From contig NZ_JAIEUI010000023.1 of NCBI RefSeq assembly GCF_022234545.1, forward strand, positions 1 to 64,000: a stretch of 64,000 nt of DNA, given 5' to 3'. This DNA comes from Paenibacillus piscarius (GTDB lineage Bacteria > Bacillota > Bacilli > Paenibacillales > Paenibacillaceae). Both the position numbers and the translations under genes were made by a program. Numbering within the stretch: the first letter of the stretch is position 1; the number at the start of each line of letters is the position of its first letter. The notes under the pieces are model-generated. The model was not told the origin of the DNA, did not search any database, and saw only the letters and a program-made list of their open reading frames with translations. Below, one piece after another: positions 17,334-24,912 of the stretch.

Positions 17334-17516
17334 ATGATCGTTAATATTCTGATTGTAGCGCTAATCTTCGGATACTCCGGCTGGATGATCTACCGCCATG
17401 TCCAGAAGGGCAAGCAGGGCGCCTGCGCGGGCTGTGACAAGGGCAAGAGCTGCCCTGCAGCATCGATGGATTCCCCTTTGTCCTGCAGCGGGGCTACAGC
17501 AAGCCCCAAGCGCTAA
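17334..17516 (+). CDS. FeoB-associated Cys-rich membrane protein
   Basis: A 60-residue protein of the FeoB-associated type: one N-terminal membrane helix (about residues 2-18), a basic patch (RHVQKGKQG), then a cysteine-rich tail with CAGC, SC and SCSG motifs that could bind iron. Such proteins usually follow feoB in Firmicutes and take the place of FeoC. The ATG at 17334 is chosen because ggtga precedes it closely; an in-frame GTG nine bases earlier would leave the aggaa site too near. It lies 50 bases after feoB in the same operon. Confidence 0.85.
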   Translation: MIVNILIVALIFGYSGWMIYRHVQKGKQGACAGCDKGKSCPAASMDSPLSCSGATASPKR

Positions 17517-17622
17517 GAGCCGACACTATGTCTTCAGGACCTGGCATTCCTTCGTTTAGAAACCCCGGGCTCGGGGTATGTTAGTTATAAGCTTGTGACT
17601 ACCAGACCAAGGAGGAATAACC

Positions 17623-17754
17623 ATGAACACCAAGAAGACATTGTTTACAACGGTAGCATTGGGAGCGGCCTACTTGCTGAAGAACAAGAATACACGGGAT
17701 AAGATTATGAACGGAGTACAGTCCTTCACAGCGCAGATGAAGGCCCGCAAATAG
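17623..17754 (+). CDS. Small hypothetical protein (43 aa)
   Basis: A 43-codon frame with a strong ribosome binding site (aaggaggaataacc before the ATG). The protein begins with a weakly hydrophobic stretch (LFTTVALGAAYLL) and ends with a basic amphipathic helix (RDKIMNGVQSFTAQMKARK), resembling small YtxH/YtzB-like membrane-associated peptides. It is located between the feo operon and a strong terminator, so it may be transcribed with feoAB or from a promoter near 17540-17600. No family is assigned. Confidence 0.6.
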   Translation: MNTKKTLFTTVALGAAYLLKNKNTRDKIMNGVQSFTAQMKARK

Positions 17755-17793
17755 GGGACTCCCCTCTGGATAACCATACAGGGTCCACACAGC

Positions 17794-17836
17794 GAACAGC
17801 CGCAAGTCTCAGTTAACTGAAGACTTGCGGCTGTTC
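17794..17836 (+). terminator. Strong intrinsic terminator
   Basis: A 16-bp perfect stem (gaacagccgcaagtct with agacttgcggctgttc), an 11-base loop and then tttattt on the plus strand. It ends the feo/small-gene transcript and faces the convergent histidine kinase gene. Confidence 0.85.
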
Positions 17837-17859
17837 TTTATTTGCAGGATATGATCTCT

Positions 17860-18963
17860 TCAATGAACGAGCGGAAGGGAGATGACGAACCGGGTACCTT
17901 CATTCAGCCGGCTGCTGACCGAAATGCAGCCGCCATGATTCTTGATGATCCGGTCACTGACGGACAATCCCAACCCCGTCCCATTCTCTTTTGTAGTGAA
18001 GAAAGGGTTAAACAGCCTGTCGAGCGTGCAGATATCCATGCCCTTGCCATTGTCAGAGATGAAGATGCGTACGTCTGTGCCTTCCTTACGTGCACCCACC
18101 TCTACTCTGCCGGTGCAGTCATCGGCCCGCTCTGAGATCGCTTCCATTGCATTTCTTATCATATTCAGAACAACCTGCTTCATCTGCTTAATATCTCCTG
18201 AGATGAACAGGTCCTCCTGTAACGGCTGAAGATTAATTTGGCAGTTCTTCATCAGAGCCTCACTCTCTGTAAGGAGCACAACCTCCTTAAGCAGTGCGGA
18301 GACCCGGATCATACTAACCTGGGGGACAGAAGGCTTGGAGGAGTTGAGGAACTCATGAATAATGTCATTGGCGCGGTCAATCTCTGCCAGTATAATCTTG
18401 GCGTACTCCTCTTTGCCGAGCAGCTGCAGATGAGGGTGCAGCAATTGAATGAAGCCGCGGATGGCCGTCAGCGGATTGCGGATTTCGTGGGCTATGGAAG
18501 CCGATAACCGGCCCAGCATCGCCAGACTGTCGTTCTGATAGGCCGTCTGCTCAATCAGCTTGTAATCGGAGATCTCTTTGAGCGTGAACAGGTAACTCCC
18601 CTTCATTTGCTCTCCGCTGCACAGAGAGGCCCTCCAGTACCGTCCGTATTCGTCTACGAATTCATAGCTTGGCTTACCTTTGAGCACCATTTCACGATAG
18701 CTCCGCAGGACCTGCTTCTTCTTGAAGCGGCTTAACTGAACATGGGATAATAAATGCGGCAGCGTGCAGCCAAGGAGAGAATGGCGGCTAAGCTCCAGAA
18801 TGCCGTACATCTGTTTGTTCACGAAGGTCAGAACGCCCTCATCATCAAAAAGCAGAATTCCGCTGTCGATATGCTCCAGCACATCCTCATACGTAGTATC
18901 CATTGCACCAGTTTGAAACGTTCTTGCTGTTAACAGCAAGCTTTCTTGATATTGGCTTATCAC
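17860..18963 (-). CDS. PAS-domain sensor histidine kinase, cytoplasmic
   Basis: A 367-residue kinase with no membrane segments. A PAS domain spans about residues 22-135 (IDSGILLFDDEGVLTFVNKQ), followed by the HisKA dimerisation/phosphoacceptor helix with the H-box SIAHEIRNPLTAIRGF near residue 158, and a HATPase_c domain with N-box NMIRNAMEA, G1 DNGKGMD and G2 GTGLGLS. It resembles the orphan sporulation kinases and other KinA/KinE-like enzymes of Bacillales. There is no adjacent response regulator, so it is an orphan; its partner (for example Spo0F) cannot be shown from this window. Start GTG 18963 has aaaggggg about eleven bases upstream; an internal ATG twenty codons later has none. Confidence 0.92.
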   Translation of the reverse strand: MISQYQESLLLTARTFQTGAMDTTYEDVLEHIDSGILLFDDEGVLTFVNKQMYGILELSRHSLLGCTLPHLLSHVQLSRFKKKQVLRSYREMVLKGKPSYEFVDEYGRYWRASLCSGEQMKGSYLFTLKEISDYKLIEQTAYQNDSLAMLGRLSASIAHEIRNPLTAIRGFIQLLHPHLQLLGKEEYAKIILAEIDRANDIIHEFLNSSKPSVPQVSMIRVSALLKEVVLLTESEALMKNCQINLQPLQEDLFISGDIKQMKQVVLNMIRNAMEAISERADDCTGRVEVGARKEGTDVRIFISDNGKGMDICTLDRLFNPFFTTKENGTGLGLSVSDRIIKNHGGCISVSSRLNEGTRFVISLPLVH

Positions 18964-19225
18964 GATACGAAGTTCCCCCTTTTAGTGCAAATAACAAAGA
19001 CGCTTAAGCGACATCAATTTACTATGTATATGAGTATATGACGAAGCCGCCAGAACATTCGGAAATCGTATTATATTATCCAACCGTTTCAACTATATTC
19101 CAATCATATCCAAGAGCAGAAGACAACGCAATCAGAGAATCTGTCGAATCCCAAAAATATTCCTAAAATGATTCTTAAGACACATTTAATAGCAAAGGAA
19201 TGCCCCGTTTCCTGCAAATTCATTG
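18964..19225. other. Intergenic region upstream of the histidine kinase
   Basis: About 260 bases of AT-rich sequence that should hold the kinase promoter (minus strand). I see repeated tata/atat motifs but no promoter that I can assign with confidence, and no operator palindrome. Confidence 0.4.
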
Positions 19226-19254
19226 AAAAGAGCCCCCGCAAAATGCGGGGGCTC
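19226..19254 (-). terminator. Intrinsic terminator after the CxxC protein gene
   Basis: Minus strand: an 11-bp stem gagcccccgca/tgcgggggctc with a three-base loop, followed by tttt. Confidence 0.8.
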
Positions 19255-19294
19255 ACTAATTTAGAACCTATGAGAAACCTGATTATGAAGCTGC

Positions 19295-19702
19295 TTAGGC
19301 CTTCTGCTGCAGCCGGTGACGACGCTGGCTCATGACGGCCAGACGCTTCTTGAGCTCGCGCTCCCATTTGGCATCACCAATCTGTTTGGCGATGGCCAGC
19401 AGATCCAGCGACATGTCGATCTGGCTGCGCACAATGGCAAGCGGATCCTCGCTCTCCATGTTAATGACGTTCTCGAAGATCGCTTCCTCGTCTTCCATCA
19501 CATAATCCTGGAAATCAACATCCGTGACACCGTCGCCATGGGCATATTCCGCCAGGATTTCATATTCGTTCTCGACTTTGTAATGCACCTCTACCCGGTG
19601 GCACACCGGACAAAACAGCAGGGGAACATTATGGACTTGCGTGCGATAATGCTTTAGGGTTCCCTTCGTTCCAACCATACTCGCTCCACAGCAAAAGCTC
19701 AT
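19295..19702 (-). CDS. Hypothetical zinc-ribbon-like protein (135 aa)
   Basis: The first ~45 residues contain two Cys pairs (SFCC near the start and CPVC near residue 31) typical of a small zinc ribbon; the rest is an acidic, helical segment (DFQDYVMEDEEAIFENV) ending in a basic tail. This looks like a conserved but unnamed Firmicute family. The ATG has aaggagggtg upstream. It is a single gene with its own terminator. A nucleic-acid or protein binding role is possible from the ribbon but is not demonstrated. Confidence 0.78.
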   Translation of the reverse strand: MSFCCGASMVGTKGTLKHYRTQVHNVPLLFCPVCHRVEVHYKVENEYEILAEYAHGDGVTDVDFQDYVMEDEEAIFENVINMESEDPLAIVRSQIDMSLDLLAIAKQIGDAKWERELKKRLAVMSQRRHRLQQKA

Positions 19703-19859
19703 TTTTGTTCACCCTCCTTGAGTATTATCATCGCCGGTTTCCTATTATTATATTGCAGAACAGGGGAAGAGATTCCTCTCCTTTAAGCTATATATTAACC
19801 CTTAAGCCCAATTTCAAACGGCTTGTCCGGTCAATACATTCCATTGGAGCCATTGGAGC

Positions 19860-19900
19860 AAAAAACCTCCCAGCCGGAAATTCATTCCCGCAAGGAGGTT
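19860..19900 (-). terminator. Probable terminator after the peroxiredoxin gene
   Basis: Minus strand: aacctcc/ggaggtt ends with an inner ccgg pairing and then a six-T run. The stem is only seven bases, so strength is uncertain. Confidence 0.55.
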
Positions 19901-19942
19901 CTCTTACAATATCAAGGATCGCAGCTTATGGGGCCGGAAAGC

Positions 19943-20482
19943 TTACAGGTTCTTGTCGCCCGGCTTCCAGTTCATAGCGCACAGCCCGCCGGATTGGAGA
20001 GCCTGCAGCACGCGCAGCGTCTCTTCTACGCTACGGCCGACATCGTTGTGGTTGACGACCTGATATTTCAGTTCGCCTTCAGGATCAATGATGAACAAGC
20101 CGCGGAGAGCTATGCCTTCCTCTTCGATCAGGACGCCGTAATCACTGGCTACCTTCTTCGTGATGTCAGACGCCAGCGGGAAGTTCACCGGGCCAAGACC
20201 GTTCATATCCTTCGGTGTGTTGAGCCAAGCCTTGTGGCTGTGGATCGAGTCAACGCTCACGCCGAGAATTTCGGTATCGAGTTCTGCGAATTCAGCCGCA
20301 GCATCGCTCAGGGCTGTAATCTCAGTTGGGCATACAAAGGTGAAGTCAAGCGGATAAAAGAAGAATACAAGCCATTTACCGCGATAGTCGGACAAGCTAA
20401 CCTTACCGAAATCCTTACCGTCGCCTGTTACTGTCTCCATAGTGAAGTCAGGGGCGGGTTTACCTACCAAACGTTCTGCCAT
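19943..20482 (-). CDS. ykuU: 2-Cys peroxiredoxin (YkuU-like)
   Basis: A 179-residue typical 2-Cys peroxiredoxin that reduces hydrogen peroxide and organic peroxides in the cytosol. The peroxidatic cysteine is in DFTFVCPTE near residue 52 and the resolving cysteine in SGGLCAMNWKPG near residue 168; GVLIEEEGIALRGLFIIDP is the conserved core. It matches B. subtilis YkuU in length and motifs more closely than AhpC, and no ahpF is present. The ATG has aaggaggat upstream. A perfect PerR-type palindrome and a candidate promoter lie 115-175 bases upstream, which supports peroxide induction. Confidence 0.95.
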   Translation of the reverse strand: MAERLVGKPAPDFTMETVTGDGKDFGKVSLSDYRGKWLVFFFYPLDFTFVCPTEITALSDAAAEFAELDTEILGVSVDSIHSHKAWLNTPKDMNGLGPVNFPLASDITKKVASDYGVLIEEEGIALRGLFIIDPEGELKYQVVNHNDVGRSVEETLRVLQALQSGGLCAMNWKPGDKNL

Positions 20483-20595
20483 TGCTTAAATCCTCCTTTG
20501 AATTATGTAAGAAAAACAACTCCCCGAACACTGCGGGGTGTAATATGCTTTTCTTGATTTTGATGGATGGTACCCTTCTTGCTGGTACAGAACAA

Positions 20596-20624
20596 ATGTT
20601 ATCATCGTCCAAAATCAAAGTCAA
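20596..20624 (-). promoter_or_regulatory. Candidate promoter for the peroxiredoxin gene
   Basis: Minus strand TTGACT (20624-20619) and TAACAT (20601-20596) separated by 17 bases. This places the start of transcription about 105 bases before the coding region. Confidence 0.5.
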
Positions 20625-20643
20625 TATTACATTCATTACTTTT

Positions 20644-20658
20644 TTATAATAATTATAA
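20644..20658. promoter_or_regulatory. PerR box
   Basis: TTATAATAATTATAA is a perfect 7-1-7 palindrome identical to the Bacillus PerR consensus. It sits just upstream of the candidate -35 of the peroxiredoxin promoter and 64 bases downstream of the leuB stop, so it is positioned to control the peroxiredoxin gene. A TATAAT within it could also serve as an alternative -10. Confidence 0.8.
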
Positions 20659-20721
20659 ATAAGCAATATTTTGTGAAGTTTTTCTTGCGTCTGCTTCAAA
20701 GGAGGAACAATGTGGTAGTGA

Positions 20722-21804
20722 CTAGGCCCGGCGGATTGCCGCTACAATGAGGTCACCCATCTGCGTAGTGCTGATGGCCTGGCTTTTGTCTACAGCGATG
20801 TCGCTGGTCCGGTGACCGGAATCCAGCACCTCAGCCACAGCGGCCTCAATGGCAGCGGCTGCATCCTCGTAGCCGAAGGTCATACGCAGCATCAGCGCCA
20901 GCGACAGGATCGTGGCAATCGGGTTCGCCAGCCCTTGTCCGGCAATGTCAGGGGCAGAGCCGTGGACCGGCTCATAGAGGCCGTAGCTGCCCTCTCCCAG
21001 CGAAGCCGAAGCCAGCATTCCGATGGAGCCTGTCAGCATCGCTGCTTCATCGCTGAGGATATCACCGAACATATTCTCAGTTACGATGACATCGAAGCTG
21101 GCAGGGCGGCGCAGCAGCTGCATAGCACAGTTATCCACCAGGACATGCTCAAGCTCCACCTGCGGGTATTCCGGAGCAATGCGGTTGACAACTTCACGCC
21201 ACAGGCGGGAGGTCTCCAGCACATTCGCTTTGTCGACGCTGGCCAGCTTGCCGCGGCGCTTGCCGGCGATCTCGAACGCCTGGCGGACAATCCGCTCTAC
21301 CTCTGTAACATTGTATACGCAGGTATCTACCGCTTCTTCTCCATGCTCGCCCTGACGGCGCAGCTTGTCCCCGAAGTAGATGCCGCCGGTCAGCTCGCGT
21401 ACAACCATCAGGTCTGTACCTTCCAGAACCTCCGGCTTCAGTGTAGATGCATCCTTCAGACAGTCGAAGACCACAGCCGGGCGCAGATTCGAGAATAGCC
21501 CCAGTGCCTTACGGATGCCCAGGAGTCCGGTTTCCGGACGCAGCTCCTTCGGGTTATTGTCCCATTTCGGTCCGCCGACCGCTCCCAGTAATACCGCATC
21601 GGCACTGCGGCAGATTCCCAGTGTATCCTCAGGGAGCGGCGTTCCCCGTTCGTCAATGGCAATTCCGCCGAACAAGGCATGCTCTGTCTCGAATGTATAG
21701 CCGAATATCTCTTCCGTTCTTTTCAATACCTTTTCCGCTTCAGCCACAACTTCGGGTCCGATTCCGTCCCCGGCAATTACGGCGATTTTTTTGACCTCGC
21801 TCAT
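20722..21804 (-). CDS. leuB: 3-isopropylmalate dehydrogenase
   Basis: LeuB oxidatively decarboxylates 3-isopropylmalate with NAD+ in leucine synthesis. The 360-residue protein shows the family opening [14 protein letters not shown], the substrate-binding ELTGGIYFG near residue 141, and the conserved [14 protein letters not shown] near residue 283. The ATG at 21804 has aaggagt eight bases upstream; an in-frame GTG earlier overlaps that site. Unlike the usual ilv-leu arrangement, leuB is not next to leuA: an adhesin gene, a response regulator and an ECF operon lie between them. leuC and leuD are not in the window. Confidence 0.96.
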   Translation of the reverse strand: MSEVKKIAVIAGDGIGPEVVAEAEKVLKRTEEIFGYTFETEHALFGGIAIDERGTPLPEDTLGICRSADAVLLGAVGGPKWDNNPKELRPETGLLGIRKALGLFSNLRPAVVFDCLKDASTLKPEVLEGTDLMVVRELTGGIYFGDKLRRQGEHGEEAVDTCVYNVTEVERIVRQAFEIAGKRRGKLASVDKANVLETSRLWREVVNRIAPEYPQVELEHVLVDNCAMQLLRRPASFDVIVTENMFGDILSDEAAMLTGSIGMLASASLGEGSYGLYEPVHGSAPDIAGQGLANPIATILSLALMLRMTFGYEDAAAAIEAAVAEVLDSGHRTSDIAVDKSQAISTTQMGDLIVAAIRRA

Positions 21805-21858
21805 CCCTGTCACTCCTTAGTAGTCCTGCTGCACGCAGACATAGTTCTTCTGTATATT

Positions 21859-21887
21859 GTTGTAACATAACCTGGGGCAAAGGACAA
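21859..21887 (-). promoter_or_regulatory. Candidate promoter for leuB
   Basis: Minus strand TTGTCC (21887-21882) and TACAAC (21864-21859) with a 17-base spacer, about 55 bases before the leuB start. Each hexamer matches four of six consensus positions. There is no T-box upstream of leuB, unlike the ilvB operon. Confidence 0.4.
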
Positions 21888-21951
21888 AGATATAGATTCT
21901 ATCACGTCCATAGATATAGCCTATAAGTGTCCATTCGTGCCTCCAGATTCC

Positions 21952-21998
21952 AAAAAAAGAGGGTATCCCATAAGCCTGCTGAAGGCTAGGATACCCTT
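21952..21998 (-). terminator. Intrinsic terminator of the ECF operon
   Basis: Minus strand: agggtatcc/ggataccct stem enclosing a second agcct/aggct pairing, then a seven-T run, 10 bases past the last gene of the ECF operon. Confidence 0.8.
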
Positions 21999-22008
21999 TC
22001 TGTGTACA

Positions 22009-23100
22009 TTATTGAGCGGTCTCTACTGTTATAGAACCATTGCTGGTGGATAAATTCACCTCATGGGTCCCTTTGCCAAGTACAGCTGTCCCGTGATTGT
22101 CATCATTGCCGTCCCAGGCCACATTGCCCTTCAGCGAGCCTGAGCTGGTATCCGCCTTAATCTTGGCATCCGTTGCAACCGGTACTTCCAGGTCAATCTT
22201 ACCATTGCTCGATTTCAGCTCCCAGTCGCCTGTGATTGCAGACTTGGCAGTGACCTTACCGTTGCTGCTCTTGGCCGTCAGGGCTCCGTCGATATTCCCG
22301 AGGGTGATCGCCCCGTTTGAGCTGACCACATCGACCTCACCCTGAACATTCTGTACATTCACTGTGCCGTTGCTGGTGCGGGCCTTTACGCCTCCAGAGA
22401 TGTCATGGAGATCCATCGTTCCATTGCTGGTACGCACATCCATCCCTCCTGCCAGACCTCCGGCTTCAATCGAACCGTCGCTGGTCACCACTTGAGCCGC
22501 CAGCTTCTGCGGGATACTGACATTCAGGTACGGCGAGTTGGAATTGAAGCCGAACTGGATATTAGACAGCCAGTTGCCTTCACCCTCCAGCTCCATAACG
22601 AGTGTATCGCCTTCCGTGGTGACTTTCCATCTGCGCTCCAGGGCACTGGCTCCCTCGCTGTCCGTATTGCCTGGCAGCTCCAGCTTCCCTTCATACTCCA
22701 GTGTGCTTCCCTGCACCCCTTCGAGCTTAACCTTACCTTGGGGCAGATCGATCCTTACCTTCTTGATGTCCTGCTGCACTTCAACCTTCCCGCTGACAGG
22801 GACAAGCATCCGGTTGCCCAGAATACTGCTCAGCGACCCGCCGGCCAGTACAGTCTGTGCCCCGCTCGCTGCGATCAGCACGATAATCAGTACTATGGCC
22901 CAGCCGCTCACCTTGCTCTTGGCATCGGACTTGATGAAGAGCCTGAGCAGCATCTCCAGGCCGAACAGGATTAGCAGTGCAGGCCAGATGTAGCCCAGCG
23001 CATCATAAGTAATCAGATTATACTGGGCAAGTACCACGAGCACCCCCACAACTATACAGCCTATTGCGGCAGTGAAGCTGCCGACCTTCCATCTCCCCAT
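22009..23100 (-). CDS. LiaF-type membrane protein with DUF4097 beta-helix-like domain
   Basis: A 363-residue protein. The first ~95 residues carry three hydrophobic helices of the LiaI/LiaF-like type (IGCIVVGVLVVLAQYNLI; WPALLILFGLEMLL). From about residue 120 the sequence becomes a repetitive beta structure with recurring SSNG or TSNG turns (VRTSNGTMDL, ARTSNGTVNV, SSNGAITL, SSNGKVTA, SSNGKIDL), the pattern of DUF4097 adhesin-like domains. The product should sit in the membrane with the repetitive domain on one face. It is last in the ECF sigma operon and so is a likely envelope-stress effector or sensor (inference). Confidence 0.88.
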   Translation of the reverse strand: MGRWKVGSFTAAIGCIVVGVLVVLAQYNLITYDALGYIWPALLILFGLEMLLRLFIKSDAKSKVSGWAIVLIIVLIAASGAQTVLAGGSLSSILGNRMLVPVSGKVEVQQDIKKVRIDLPQGKVKLEGVQGSTLEYEGKLELPGNTDSEGASALERRWKVTTEGDTLVMELEGEGNWLSNIQFGFNSNSPYLNVSIPQKLAAQVVTSDGSIEAGGLAGGMDVRTSNGTMDLHDISGGVKARTSNGTVNVQNVQGEVDVVSSNGAITLGNIDGALTAKSSNGKVTAKSAITGDWELKSSNGKIDLEVPVATDAKIKADTSSGSLKGNVAWDGNDDNHGTAVLGKGTHEVNLSTSNGSITVETAQ

Positions 23101-23120
23101 GTGTTCATTTCCCCATTTCG

Positions 23121-23618
23121 TTAGACTTTGGAATTGTTCTTCAGCATTCTGAATCCATACCCGATCAAGGCAAGCGACAGCAGAATGGCTCCGATATTCA
23201 TATCGTTAAGCAGATCCCAGAGAGCTGGAAATGCGGTAATCAGCAGTAGCAGAATTCCCGCTACCACACAGCTGATTCCGACCCATACCGGGTTCACATC
23301 ATCATGCGGATACATCGGGGGCGGCGTGATTCCCATCGTCCACGGGGCCCCGAAGCTGTCCGGATGGAACATCATCCGTTCATGCTCGGCAGCGGTAATC
23401 TTCATCCAGGCTGCCTTCTGGAGCGCATCGAACAACTGGTAGAACCAGAGGGCTGCCAGGGCAAACGGAAATACTGCAGGCAAGGATGGTATAAATATAA
23501 TACATAGTGATGCTCCAATCATATACTCCAGGCCCATTTTTTTAAAGCCCAGATACATATGTCCCAGTCCCGGAATCATAGCCAGCAGAAAGGTGAGCCA
23601 GCGTCTTTTCTTAATCAT
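23121..23618 (-). CDS. Polytopic membrane protein with TM2-like start (165 aa)
   Basis: A membrane protein of unknown function. It opens with MIKKRRW and a PGLGHMYLG motif that resembles TM2-type small membrane domains, followed by a second helix pair. A hydrophilic linker (about residues 75-110, with PPPMYPHDD) separates it from a C-terminal pair of helices ending in KNNSKV. The ATG has gggagg upstream. It lies third in the ECF operon, 20 bases upstream of the DUF4097 gene and 68 bases after the anti-sigma gene, so it is likely part of the same envelope response. Confidence 0.8.
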   Translation of the reverse strand: MIKKRRWLTFLLAMIPGLGHMYLGFKKMGLEYMIGASLCIIFIPSLPAVFPFALAALWFYQLFDALQKAAWMKITAAEHERMMFHPDSFGAPWTMGITPPPMYPHDDVNPVWVGISCVVAGILLLLITAFPALWDLLNDMNIGAILLSLALIGYGFRMLKNNSKV

Positions 23619-23686
23619 GTGTTACCCTCCCAATTGTATTGTGGAACTGTGGAACCGCATAAGCTGCCGAAGAAACTGCTGCTGAT

Positions 23687-24154
23687 CTATGGGGTGCTGC
23701 TCCGCGGGCTGAACCAGGAGCTGACCGAAGTAGACATATGTCCGTTAATCTCCGTGATGCCGTAGGCCAGATTCTCAAATACGCCAAGCTGCAGCAGAAG
23801 GAACGTCAGACCAACTGCTACGCCGTAATGCACCCAGGAGGTCCGCCCTCCCGAACGCCGTCTTACCGCAGTAGCTTTCACTGCCCGTTCCCTGCGCCCG
23901 CTCTCCAGCTGGCCGATCCGGGCCATAACATCTGCGGTCAGGTCAGGGAAGCCGGGCGGCAGCAGCGGTTCCTGTCCAGCCGCCGTGTCAGCCTCCATCT
24001 CTTCCCACATCGCTGCAAGCCCGCGTGCTTCCTCCAGCCATTCCGCGCAGCCGGGGCAGGTGCTGACGTGCAGATCCATGATCTGCTGCGCCTCAGGGGA
24101 CAGCTGTCCATCGATATAATGCGGCATCCATTCTTTCACTGTTGCACAATTCAT
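23687..24154 (-). CDS. Anti-sigma factor with zinc-finger (ZAS/zf-HC2) domain
   Basis: A 155-residue regulator that should hold the adjacent ECF sigma factor inactive. The N-terminal ~45 residues form the anti-sigma zinc domain with the H-x3-C-x2-C signature HVSTCPGC, preceded by EWMPHYIDGQLSP. A single membrane helix lies near residues 112-128 (YGVAVGLTFLLLQLGVF), followed by a short exterior tail. The ATG overlaps the sigma gene stop as ATGA; an ATG two codons earlier would abut the gggagga site. Release of the sigma factor presumably follows a signal at the membrane, mechanism unknown. Confidence 0.9.
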   Translation of the reverse strand: MNCATVKEWMPHYIDGQLSPEAQQIMDLHVSTCPGCAEWLEEARGLAAMWEEMEADTAAGQEPLLPPGFPDLTADVMARIGQLESGRRERAVKATAVRRRSGGRTSWVHYGVAVGLTFLLLQLGVFENLAYGITEINGHMSTSVSSWFSPRSSTP

Positions 24155-24693
24155 CGCCATTCCTCCCCGTTTTTGCGCATCATCTGTCTGGCCCGATAGA
24201 GCTGCGATTCCACTGTTTTGACTGAAATTCCTTTTTGATCGGCAATCTCCTGATATGAGTGTCGCTGAAAATAGTACAGCTGCACAACCGACCGGTACGG
24301 CTCTGCCAGACTATTCAGGTTCTCACCCAGCTCCCGGGAGGCTTCCTTGCGAAGCGCTGCCTGCTCAGGTGTCTGTGAGGTAACATAATCGTTCTCGGTG
24401 TAGTCCGCTGAACTCCGGTGCCGCCATTCCCGGTCATTGGCCCGTTTCCAGTCCAGACATGTTCGGTAAGCGATCCGGTACAGCCAGGTCGAGAAGGACG
24501 ACTGCCCTCTGAAGGAGGGGAGGGCTTTATAGGCTTTGATGAAGACTTCCTGGGCCATATCCTTGGCTGACTCGGCTTCACCTGTAATTTTGATGCATAC
24601 ACTGTATACCATGCCTTGATAACGGGTTACCAGGTTCCCGAAGGCCTGCGGCTCCCCGCCCAGCACAGCATTAATCCACTCCGTCTCTTCCAA
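24151..24693 (-). CDS. ECF-type RNA polymerase sigma factor
   Basis: A 180-residue group 4 sigma factor. Region 2 covers about residues 20-90 (RYQGMVYSVCIKITG, AQEVFIKAYKALPSFRG, FSTWLYRIAYRTCLDWKR) and region 4 covers 125-175 (LAEPYRSVVQLYYFQRHSYQEIA, then KTVESQLYRARQMM). It resembles SigW/SigV-type envelope sigma factors of Bacillales, but the exact group cannot be fixed here. Its stop overlaps the anti-sigma start by four bases. The candidate upstream promoter has an ECF-like form, consistent with self-activation. First gene of a four-gene operon. Confidence 0.93.
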   Translation of the reverse strand: MEETEWINAVLGGEPQAFGNLVTRYQGMVYSVCIKITGEAESAKDMAQEVFIKAYKALPSFRGQSSFSTWLYRIAYRTCLDWKRANDREWRHRSSADYTENDYVTSQTPEQAALRKEASRELGENLNSLAEPYRSVVQLYYFQRHSYQEIADQKGISVKTVESQLYRARQMMRKNGEEWR

Positions 24694-24761
24694 GTCTATT
24701 CTCCCCTCCTCCAGTTACATAACGTTAGACGACGGATGTCCCCCTTCCCCTGCAGAAATTA

Positions 24762-24790
24762 TCATACGGGTCCAAAAAAACTTTATTTCC
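24762..24790 (-). promoter_or_regulatory. Candidate ECF-type autoregulatory promoter
   Basis: Minus strand GGAAAT (24790-24785), a 16-base spacer, then CGTATGA (24768-24762). The CGTA -10 and 16-base spacing fit Bacillales ECF promoters; the -35 is weaker than the usual TGAAAC, so sigma-A use of TATGAT is an alternative. Confidence 0.45.
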
Positions 24791-24912
24791 TAATAAATCA
24801 GCACTGATTCAGCTCTAAGGGAGGAAAACCGCCGCACCCGTCGAATGATGTTAACATACCCCTTAACAACCTTTGGCATAATAACATTCCTTAATGAAGT
24901 GGTGAGATAGAG

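Noticed and set aside
19104-19367. 87-codon minus-strand frame
   Set aside because: It overlaps a terminator and the end of the CxxC protein gene in another frame, without a ribosome binding site.
20519-20541. Hairpin with T-rich tail in the peroxiredoxin 5' untranslated region
   Set aside because: The ccccg/cgggg stem is only five to six bases and the T tract is interrupted; it could be a weak leuB terminator or chance, so it was not annotated.
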